Origin: Ekhidna sp.
GTDB taxonomy: Bacteria; Bacteroidota; Bacteroidia; Cytophagales; Cyclobacteriaceae
Direction: 5' to 3'
Length of the DNA: 5,387 bases
NCBI GenBank assembly: GCA_028821635.1
Contig: JAPPDO010000408.1
Coordinates: 1 to 5,387, forward strand
Below are positions 1 through 5,387 of this stretch, in pieces. The notes under the pieces were generated by a model. It worked only from the letters and a program-made list of their open reading frames with translations, searched no databases and was not told where the DNA came from. The stretch's first letter is position 1. Each line of letters opens with the position of its first letter. Position numbers and translations under genes: made by a program.

Positions 1-576
1 ATGGGGGCAGTGACCGTAACCAATGATGTCACCTCCCTGCCCATTACGCAAAGCACAACTATTACATGGACGTACAGGGATGCTACGGGCAACACGGTCA
101 CGCAGACACAGCAAGTGACCATCGCCGATAATACGCCTCCCATGCCCGATAATTCAGACTTGCCCATGCTTGAGGCTTGCTCGCAGATCGCCTCCCTGAC
201 TGCCCCCACCGCTACGGATAACTGCGATGGAACCATCACGGCCACTATTGCCACCACTCCGCCGATCACCACAAGCACCACCCTCACATGGACGTACAGG
301 GATGCGGCAGGCAACACCTCCACACAGACGCAGGAAGTGACCATCGGGGATACCGAAGCCCCGATGCCGGAACTATCGAACTTGCCGGTGCTTACCGGAG
401 AGTGTCCGGTTGCAACAATGGCAGACCTGACCGCCCCCACTGCCACAGACAACTGCGATGACGGAACCATCACAGCCACTACAAATGCAGGCTTTCCTAT
501 CACGGCAAGCACGACTATTACGTGGACCTACACCGATGCTACGGGCAACACCTCCACACAAACGCAGGCGGTGATC
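1..576 (+). repeat. Tandem 74-78 codon Ig/HYR-like repeats
   Basis: The reading frame divides into a partial unit (1-120), a 74-codon unit (121-342) and a 78-codon unit (343-576). Similarity is visible in the DNA as well as the protein: 'acatggacgtacagggatg' recurs at 64 and 286, with a diverged copy at 520, and 'ggcaacacctccacaca' is shared by the last two. The units differ by small in-frame insertions, for example DNCDG against DNCDDG. The array is cut by the window edge, so total copy number is unknown. Confidence 0.85.
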
Positions 577-807
577 TGCCCTCTCGGTGCGGCAGACGAA
601 GAAGCGGCAGTTATTTTCCCTAATCCCTCTGGCCGCTATCTGGAAGTGCGGTCCTCGGTCGAGGGGACGTTCAAGATTCTGAGTTTAAGCGGCAAGCCGT
701 TACTGGAAGGCACCACCAACACCCAAATGGACATAGCGTCTTTGCAAAGCGGCCTGTACCTCGTGCAGTTGCCGGACGGGCGTTTGTTGAAGTTTGTGAG
801 GGAGTAG
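1..807 (+). CDS. C-terminal part of a T9SS-secreted Ig/HYR-like repeat protein
   Basis: Likely the end of a large cell-surface or secreted protein. Residues 1-192 are tandem Ig/HYR-like modules, one partial and two complete, each built around a 'TWTY.DA.GNT' strand (W23, W97, W175) and a 'TATDNCD' motif; cysteine pairs C60/C75 and C135/C152 could form disulfides outside the cell. Residues about 200-268 are a type A T9SS C-terminal sorting domain: 'FPNPSGRYLEV' at 206-216, 'ILSLSGKPL' in the middle, 'LQSGLYLVQL' and a final 'LKFVRE'. In Bacteroidota this domain sends proteins across the outer membrane and is normally removed during anchoring or release. The window opens inside a repeat, so the ATG at base 1 is probably an internal methionine and the gene continues upstream. 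Substrate or function (adhesion, enzyme carrier) cannot be told from this part. The gene is much richer in G+C than its neighbours. The family call is strong; the true start is not in view. Confidence 0.88.
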   Translation: MGAVTVTNDVTSLPITQSTTITWTYRDATGNTVTQTQQVTIADNTPPMPDNSDLPMLEACSQIASLTAPTATDNCDGTITATIATTPPITTSTTLTWTYRDAAGNTSTQTQEVTIGDTEAPMPELSNLPVLTGECPVATMADLTAPTATDNCDDGTITATTNAGFPITASTTITWTYTDATGNTSTQTQAVICPLGAADEEAAVIFPNPSGRYLEVRSSVEGTFKILSLSGKPLLEGTTNTQMDIASLQSGLYLVQLPDGRLLKFVRE

Positions 808-870
808 CTGCCTGAAAGGATAGTAATAAAATTAGGTTGGCATGATTTGCATTCATATAGTAGTTGTTCT

Positions 871-902
871 CTGTAGGAGATGAGGGACTATCTCCTGCAC
901 AG
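871..902. other. Hairpin downstream of the repeat-protein gene
   Basis: A perfect 7-bp inverted repeat, AGGAGAT (875-881) and ATCTCCT (890-896), encloses an 8-nt loop. It extends by CTGT (871-874) pairing with ACAG (899-902) across a 2-nt bulge (GC, 897-898). It starts 63 nt after the stop codon of the repeat protein and has no following T-run, so it is not a textbook intrinsic terminator. It could be a transcript-end stem or a leftover from the transposon next to it. Confidence 0.4.
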
Positions 903-939
903 GGGTGATTTATTGATTATAACCAAAAGAGGGTTAATT

Positions 940-1427
940 ATGATATACTCAAAACTCGGTCATTTTCATTATGATAATAAGTGGTATATCGTAGTGGATG
1001 ATGATAGAAGGGGTACTTCCACTGCCGCCAATGAACATAGTACCGAAGGCTTGGAGATGGTATTATCGAAAGTGCAAGAAGCAAAGAAACAGGAAGTTGT
1101 GGGTATTTGAGTTTATCGAAAATGGGTAAACAAGGGGTACAAGGGTAAAACCAAGTGATGTTGTCATCTAAAGGTATAAAGCTAGGCATGGTGTGCAGCA
1201 CAAGGCTTACCACAACGATGAGTTGGCAGAAGAGACGCAATGTATTGATCAGCAAGCAGCGATACAAAGTAGAGCGCATGTTTAGGAAATGTAGAGATGG
1301 TTTGGTCAGGTATGTAGGCATAGCAAAGACACCTACTCAACACGTGTTGGAGGGCATCACTCATAATCTAAAGCGAAGTCTAGGCTTTAGTGGTAGTATG
1401 GCAGAGGTGCGTTTAATGATGGAATAG
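940..1427 (+). pseudogene. Decayed IS5-like transposase remnant
   Basis: A broken DDE transposase resembling the IS5 group, read from fragments matching the order of motifs in that family as I know it. Frame 1: 'YIVVDDD' and 'TAANEHSTEGLEMVL' (ending at TGA 1108-1110), then 'NKGYKGKTK' (1129-1155). Frame 3: 'MLSSKGIKLGM' (1158-1190). Frame 2: 'HKAYHNDEL' (1199-1225). Frame 3: 'WQKRRNVLISKQRYKVERMF' (1224-1283). Frame 2: 'RWFG' (1295-1306). Frame 3 again: 'VRYVGIAKTPTQHVLEG' and 'HNLKRS'. At least one stop and about five frameshifts rule out a working protein. The usual catalytic D of the 'ADKGY' motif is read as N (AAC, 1129-1131); the E of 'VERMF' remains. The N-terminal part with the first catalytic D is missing, and no terminal inverted repeats could be found. 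The 5' limit is approximate. The open stretches at 880-1110 and 1155-1427 should not be annotated as separate genes. Confidence 0.75.
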
Positions 1428-1650
1428 GTCGGTAAAAGGGGCTAAAAGGAAAGATTTAATCAGGGTAAGGTATGCAGTAAAAGAGGGTCAAAAAATCTCG
1501 AGGATCAAGGATAATATGGCCTTTTGAAACATAAAAAGACAACAAACCTGCCAAACTGTCTCAGCATAAGTCAAGTGATTTGTTATGTCCATTATATCTA
1601 ATGGATTGGCAACTTAGATTAATTTTGACTTTGTATAGTGTCTTTCAAAT
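1428..1650. other. Non-coding stretch between transposase remnant and sensor phosphatase
   Basis: No open frame with protein character on either strand. The left half is purine-rich and may contain the decayed right end of the insertion element. The segment AAAAGAGGGTCAA (1479-1491) repeats, with one mismatch, AAAAGAGGGTTAA at 925-937 on the other side of the remnant. The right half is A+T rich and must carry the promoter of the phosphatase gene. Confidence 0.5.
1620..1627 (+). promoter_or_regulatory. Possible Bacteroidota -7 element (TAnnTTTG)
   Basis: TAATTTTG fits the TAnnTTTG -7 consensus known for the primary sigma factor of Bacteroidota. It lies 23 nt before the ATG at 1651, leaving a short leader. 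No TTG/TTTG -33 box sits at the usual 17-23 nt spacing upstream, so the call rests on one short motif in A+T-rich DNA. Confidence 0.3.
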
Positions 1651-3579
1651 ATGAGTATCCACGCCAAGCTTACAATTTTTTATCTTGTTCTCGTGTTATT
1701 TACTACGGGTGCTCTCTCCTTTTTTGTGGATAGAGAAGTGGAGGGGACTTTTAGAGATAGTATCATTGCTAACATATCTCAGCAAGCCGAGGCATTAGGT
1801 ACCGATATTGGAAGGTTTATGTTTTCTCGTCTTAATGAAGTTCAAATGGCTGCTAACAACTCCTATTTCAAAGACCCTAACATAAACCGAAAAGACCTTG
1901 CAGCAAGACTGCAAGAACTAGAATCGCTCAATAATCTTTATTATTCATTTTCACTTTTTAATGATGATCGTGTCCGAATTGCTGACAGCAAGCGATCATT
2001 TATTGGTAAACAACATCCAAACACTATTTATTGGAAGCAGCTAAGTTCCAATAAAGATGTTGCTGCGGCTATCTCAAAGTCAGAGTCTACAGGACGAATA
2101 ATGATGCACTTTGCCGCCAAAGTAAAGAATGACAGAAACAATGATACTCAAGTTTTGGTGGGCAAAGTCCCTGTAAATGAATTATTTAAAGTATTTGAGT
2201 CATACTCCATGGGTATGGATAGTACAAAAAGACTTAATATACATCTGGTAGACAAAGAAGGGACGATACTCTATTCCAATATTGACCCCTATGCCATACT
2301 TAACGTTACTTACCAAAACTATGCACTCGTTGATAAACTTGATGATTCGAGAGTAAGTTTCTTGGAAACCGACGAAAATCTATATTTTGTTACCAGCGAA
2401 CTGGATTATCTCACTTTCAGCAGAAATGACTGGAAGTTGATCATGAGTATACCGAAAGAGTTAGCTTTAGAACCATTAAGCCAGATTAGGAGTAAAATTA
2501 CATGGGCAGTTTTACCCGTGATTGTTTTATCAATTATCTTCTCATTAATAGCGGCAAACATGCTTGTTAAGCCTATCGTAAAACTTAGTAAGGCTGCCGA
2601 AGAGCTAAGGAAGGGCAATCTTGATACGGATCTTCCAGTAGGTAACGATGAGATTGGCAGGCTTGCGAAGCTACTATCGGCCACTTCAAAGAGTCTTGCA
2701 AGGCAGTTAAGAGAACAAAAAGTATCCAATAAAAAATTACACGAACAAAAAAGCCAAATTGAAGTTCAAAAAAATCAACTCGAATTCATATCAACACAGG
2801 TTAGGGATAGTATCATCTGTGCTGAACGTATTCAAAGATCAACGCTACCTCCAATTTCTTCACTTCAGAATGTGTTTAAAGAGTCGTTTGTGATGTACAA
2901 ACCAAAGGATATTATCGGGGGAGATTTTTACTGGTTTGAGCGAATAAGGAAAGGAAATGATGAACTTATGATCATTGCCTGCGGTGATTGCACCGGTCAT
3001 GGAGTTCCCGGAGCGATAATGTCAATAATGGGTAGTAACCAGCTCACTAATATCGTTTATTATCAAAATTATGTAGACCCCAGAAAGATTATATCGAGGC
3101 TCGATAGAATAATCAAATTTGAACTACAGAGTGATTCAAAAAGAAAGAACATAGATGGAGGAATGGAAATTGGCATTTGTGTGATAGACCTTGATACCCT
3201 TCGTTTGGAGTTCTCAGGAGTCGGGATCCCGTTGAGAATAGTAAAGCATGGTATTCATAAATTGGACATTTATAAAACACCCCGACAGATGGTGGGCGGT
3301 ATAGAGGGCAGCGAGCAAGAAGTTTATGCTACCATAAAGAAGGAAGTAGTGCAACTGGATTCCAAAGATAGAATCTTCTTATCCTCTGATGGGTTTCAGG
3401 ATCAATTTGGCGGTCCGCAGAACAAGAAGTTCCTGTCGCCAAACTTCAATAAGCTGTTAGAGGATTCTTCAAGACAACCCATGCAGGATCAGTGGAGGGC
3501 TCTTGAGAGTAGCTTTGCAGAATGGTGTAAAAGTACGGATCAAACAGATGATGTCTGTGTAATGGGCTTTGAAGTTTAA
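1651..3579 (+). CDS. Membrane sensor with HAMP and SpoIIE-type PP2C phosphatase domain
   Basis: A 642-residue transmembrane serine/threonine phosphatase that would sense an external signal and dephosphorylate a cytoplasmic phosphoprotein; in characterised relatives the target is often a STAS-domain anti-sigma antagonist. Order: TM1 at about 8-25; an extracytoplasmic domain at 26-281 of Cache-like pattern ('DDRVRIADSKRSFIGK' at 105-120, 'LVDKEGTILYSN' at 199-210); TM2 at about 283-306; HAMP at about 305-357 (P308, 'NDEIGRLAK' 332-340); coiled coil at about 356-385; a lead-in 'DSIICAERIQRSTLP' at 386-400; and a SpoIIE/PP2C domain to the end. Metal-binding acidic residues look intact: D425 in 'GGDFYW', D446 in 'GDCTGHGVPG', D580 in 'SSDGFQDQFGG', D633/D634 in 'QTDDVCVMG'. 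The start is firm: an in-frame TAG lies at 1636-1638 and the next ATG gives a good N-terminal membrane anchor. No clear ribosome site is seen. It has its own upstream region and ends 10 bp from a convergent operon. The Cache assignment and ligand are inferred. Confidence 0.93.
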   Translation: MSIHAKLTIFYLVLVLFTTGALSFFVDREVEGTFRDSIIANISQQAEALGTDIGRFMFSRLNEVQMAANNSYFKDPNINRKDLAARLQELESLNNLYYSFSLFNDDRVRIADSKRSFIGKQHPNTIYWKQLSSNKDVAAAISKSESTGRIMMHFAAKVKNDRNNDTQVLVGKVPVNELFKVFESYSMGMDSTKRLNIHLVDKEGTILYSNIDPYAILNVTYQNYALVDKLDDSRVSFLETDENLYFVTSELDYLTFSRNDWKLIMSIPKELALEPLSQIRSKITWAVLPVIVLSIIFSLIAANMLVKPIVKLSKAAEELRKGNLDTDLPVGNDEIGRLAKLLSATSKSLARQLREQKVSNKKLHEQKSQIEVQKNQLEFISTQVRDSIICAERIQRSTLPPISSLQNVFKESFVMYKPKDIIGGDFYWFERIRKGNDELMIIACGDCTGHGVPGAIMSIMGSNQLTNIVYYQNYVDPRKIISRLDRIIKFELQSDSKRKNIDGGMEIGICVIDLDTLRLEFSGVGIPLRIVKHGIHKLDIYKTPRQMVGGIEGSEQEVYATIKKEVVQLDSKDRIFLSSDGFQDQFGGPQNKKFLSPNFNKLLEDSSRQPMQDQWRALESSFAEWCKSTDQTDDVCVMGFEV

Positions 3580-3589
3580 TAGGTGCTAA

Positions 3590-3835
3590 TCAGGAGACTT
3601 GAATGGCAGCTAATGAACCTTCATCTACCTTTACTTCATAATAACGGTAGAGTGCATCGTTGAGAGCTTCTAAAAGTCGGTCGTCTAGTTCTATCTCTGC
3701 ATTCAAATCTTCCATTTCACTTAAAGTAATCCCTTTCTGTCTGATGATGTCTGCACACTTTAGACAAATTCGTGTCCAGCACTGAGGGCTTATGTTCTCC
3801 GTGCACCAGGTTTTAAAATTGCTTGCTTTTGCCAT
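3590..3835 (-). CDS. Small four-cysteine protein, last gene of the kinase/regulator operon
   Basis: An 81-residue protein that I do not recognise. Its ATG lies inside the end of the receiver/pseudophosphatase gene, overlapping it by 23 nt in another frame, which suggests translational coupling and supports it being real. The first third holds four cysteines, C11, C19, C24 and C27 (C-x7-C-x4-C-x2-C), and three aromatic residues (W10, W20, F7). The rest is acidic and probably helical, with 'SEMEDLNAEIELDDRLLEAL' at 39-58 and then 'YRYYEVKV'. No signal peptide or membrane segment is seen. The cysteines could bind a metal or be redox-active, but there is no direct evidence. By position it may be an accessory partner of the protein upstream. 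It ends 10 bp from the stop of the convergent phosphatase gene. Confidence 0.68.
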   Translation of the reverse strand: MAKASNFKTWCTENISPQCWTRICLKCADIIRQKGITLSEMEDLNAEIELDDRLLEALNDALYRYYEVKVDEGSLAAIQVS

Positions 3836-5090
3836 CTTGTAGTTTGAATCCTATTATGGTAATATCATCTTCCAGGCTCTTCTTCGACCCTTTCCATGTT
3901 TCAAGGTTGCTGAGCAAAAACTTGCGCTGATCTTGCATCGGTTTATCTTTTATTGACTTGAGCATTTCCTCAAATTTATCATAAGTAAAAGGAGCACCAT
4001 CTTCGTTTTGCTGATTGTAATAACCATTTGAAAACATATAGTAAGAGGAGTCGGGTTCAATTATGATTTTATCTGCGATCGCATCTTCAAAGTATTCTTC
4101 ACTTTCACCTTTTAGCAGTTGAGATTTAAGAGATCCGCTAAAGATGATCATGTCCTGATCAATACCACTAAATTGAAGCGTATTTGAATTGTGATCAAAT
4201 ACTGCTACTGATACTTTTATTTTACATTTTAGCTCGTCAGAACCGGCTGCATCCAATTCATATTTCAGTTCATTAATGATTTCTCCGGAATGGAAAATTT
4301 TTCTGTCGTGCGTAAGATAATTGAGCACTGAATCAGCTATTAAGGTTTTCAGGGAGCCTATAATGCCTTTACCGTCAAACTCAATGAGAGCCACTACCGT
4401 GTAATCTTCTGAACGAAAGTTGAGCCTTGTAGTCCAGATAAACTCTTCGCTAAAAAGGTATTTCGTTTCAAAAATCATAAAATAGTCTTTAAACTGACGG
4501 CTTAAATACCGATCATTGGGGAGCATGGATTGCTGTAGTAAACCCGCATATCTGATACTGTCTATTAATCGCTTATTTATTGTTTTAAGTTCTTCAGTTC
4601 TGTCCTTTACCTTTTTTTCAAGTTTTTGATTTGATTTTTCCAGTCCTTTTATATGTTCTTCATTTTCGACAGATTGTTGATAGGTTTCTATTGCGTGCTT
4701 AAGCAAACCCTTCATCTCGTCAAAATTCCATGGCTTGGTAATATATTTAAAGACTCCGCATTTATTGATGCTATCCTTAATGGCTTCAATATCCGTAAAA
4801 CCGGTCAAAATAATTTTGATGATGCCCGGATAATCAGGAAGTATTTTCTCCAAAAATTGAGTGCCGGTCATTTCCGGCATTCTTTGATCAGTTATAATGA
4901 TCTGAATATCTTCTCGCTTTAAAATTTCAATGGCTTCTATCGGATTCGTAGAGGTGTGCATATTGTAAAACTTCCTAAAGTTGGCTTTGAAAACTCTTAG
5001 GTTCGTTGCTTCATCGTCTACATAGAGGAGTGAAAATTTCTTCTTCTCCTTCCCTGTGCTTTTAGATAGTGGTTCTTGTACTTCTGCCAT
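3813..5090 (-). CDS. Response regulator with degenerate SpoIIE-like (pseudophosphatase) output domain
   Basis: A 425-residue cytoplasmic protein. Residues about 18-135 form a full receiver domain: acidic pocket D25/D26, phospho-acceptor D68 in 'IIITDQRMPEMTG', switch T96 in 'ILTGF', and K119 in 'TKPW'. A coiled coil at about 140-175 leads into 'DSIRYAGLLQQSMLP' (177-191), the same lead-in as in the convergent phosphatase. Residues about 192-417 follow the SpoIIE/PP2C fold pattern but lack most metal ligands: the GGDFYW site reads 'SEEFIW' (E216), the GDCTGHGVPG site reads 'IEFDGKGIIG' (E237, with H changed to K241), and the SSDGFQDQFGG site reads 'FSNGYYNQQNE' (N355). Only the last 'EDDITIIGF' (D408/D409) is kept. 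The domain is otherwise full length, with the shared 'PMQDQ' at 384-388, so it looks maintained and not decayed. An in-frame TGA at 5100-5102 limits the start to this ATG or later. It lies 33 nt after the histidine kinase stop, its likely phosphodonor. Loss of catalysis is inferred from these residues. Confidence 0.9.
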   Translation of the reverse strand: MAEVQEPLSKSTGKEKKKFSLLYVDDEATNLRVFKANFRKFYNMHTSTNPIEAIEILKREDIQIIITDQRMPEMTGTQFLEKILPDYPGIIKIILTGFTDIEAIKDSINKCGVFKYITKPWNFDEMKGLLKHAIETYQQSVENEEHIKGLEKSNQKLEKKVKDRTEELKTINKRLIDSIRYAGLLQQSMLPNDRYLSRQFKDYFMIFETKYLFSEEFIWTTRLNFRSEDYTVVALIEFDGKGIIGSLKTLIADSVLNYLTHDRKIFHSGEIINELKYELDAAGSDELKCKIKVSVAVFDHNSNTLQFSGIDQDMIIFSGSLKSQLLKGESEEYFEDAIADKIIIEPDSSYYMFSNGYYNQQNEDGAPFTYDKFEEMLKSIKDKPMQDQRKFLLSNLETWKGSKKSLEDDITIIGFKLQDGKSKQF

Positions 5091-5123
5091 CTGAATCTCT
5101 CAGTTTAAATCTTATTCCTGATT

Positions 5124-5387
5124 TTAGCTACTTTCTGCAACCTCCTCTGTCGCTTTTTTAGTGAGAATCATCTTTTTAGGGAGCGTAATCACAAATTCGG
5201 TGCCTTTCCCTCTCTCACTGAAAAGTTCAATTTTACCTCCATGTTTTTCTATGATTCCATAAGTAATCGACATCCCTAATCCGGTTCCAACCCCTACCTC
5301 CTTTGTTGTAAAAAAGGGTTCCCATATTCTGTCTTTAATCTCATCCGGTATGCCTACGCCATTATCGTTAGGATCAACGATAATGGC
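5124..5387 (-). CDS. Sensor histidine kinase, C-terminal ATPase end (partial)
   Basis: The last 87 residues of a histidine kinase, cut by the right edge of the window; there is no start codon in view. The HATPase_c motifs appear in order: G1 box 'DNGVGIP', F box 'WEPFFTTK', G2 box 'GTGLGMSI', then '[18 protein letters not shown]' and '[11 protein letters not shown]', followed by a lysine- and glutamate-rich tail of about 17 residues and a TAA at 5124-5126. This end binds ATP; the phosphorylated histidine and any sensor domain lie outside. No receiver domain follows in the same chain, so the receiver protein encoded 33 nt downstream on the same strand is the natural candidate partner. The short gap suggests one operon whose promoter lies beyond the window. 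Confidence 0.93.
   Translation of the reverse strand, partial: AIIVDPNDNGVGIPDEIKDRIWEPFFTTKEVGVGTGLGMSITYGIIEKHGGKIELFSERGKGTEFVITLPKKMILTKKATEEVAESS

Noticed and set aside
1..3. ATG at base 1 as the true start of the repeat protein
   Set aside because: It falls inside a repeat unit, with no signal peptide after it. A T9SS cargo needs an N-terminal signal sequence, so the gene must begin upstream.
1..576. CRISPR-like array
   Set aside because: The repeats are long, diverged, in frame and coding for Ig-like modules; there are no short identical repeats with unique spacers.
373..856. Minus-strand open frames at 373-561 and 671-856
   Set aside because: Both are shadows of the G+C-rich repeat protein and its sorting domain, where stop codons are rare in other frames.
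880..1110. 76-residue protein as an independent gene
   Set aside because: Residues from about 21 on match the middle of an IS5-like transposase, and the homology continues past its stop codon in the same frame ('NKGYKGKTK'). It is a fragment, not a gene.
938..1321. 127-codon minus-strand open frame opposite the transposase remnant
   Set aside because: It is the antisense of the decayed transposase. Its product has no family character, and the plus strand shows ordered IS5 motifs here.
2406..2729. 107-codon minus-strand open frame
   Set aside because: Antisense shadow of the TM2-HAMP region of the sensor phosphatase, with no independent support.
4653..4922. 89-codon plus-strand open frame
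   Set aside because: It lies wholly antisense to the receiver and coiled-coil coding region of the pseudophosphatase, which has clear family motifs.

Overview
The window looks like chromosomal DNA from a Bacteroidota bacterium, probably of the Cytophagales type. Three things point there: a C-terminal type IX secretion (T9SS) sorting domain on a large repeat protein at the left edge, SpoIIE-type phosphatases with the coiled-coil and 'DSI..A..(I/L)Q.S.LP' lead-in typical of that phylum, and no clear Shine-Dalgarno sites. The genus cannot be fixed from the sequence.

Layout. (1) 1-807, plus strand: the C-terminal end of a secreted, threonine-rich protein made of 74-78 residue Ig/HYR-like repeats, ending in a T9SS sorting domain. 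It is clearly richer in G+C than the rest. (2) 808-1650: no intact gene. It holds a hairpin and a badly decayed IS5-like transposase remnant whose homology moves through all three plus-strand frames. (3) 1651-3579, plus strand: a complete membrane-bound sensor phosphatase (TM, extracytoplasmic Cache-like domain, TM, HAMP, coiled coil, SpoIIE/PP2C domain) with its metal-binding aspartates in place. (4) 3590-5387, minus strand: an operon read towards it, in transcription order a histidine kinase (C-terminal ATPase end only), a response-regulator receiver fused to a SpoIIE-like domain whose metal-binding aspartates are mostly replaced, and a small cysteine-containing protein whose start overlaps the end of the regulator.

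How they may work together. The kinase and the receiver protein make a plausible phosphorelay pair. The receiver would control a SpoIIE-like domain that appears catalytically dead, encoded tail-to-tail, 10 bp away from a related phosphatase that appears active. This suggests a signalling module in which an active phosphatase answers to an extracellular cue and a pseudophosphatase answers to a histidine kinase, both perhaps binding the same phosphoprotein. No STAS protein, anti-sigma kinase or sigma factor lies in the window, so the substrate is unknown. This link is inference from gene order and from residues read directly off the sequence.
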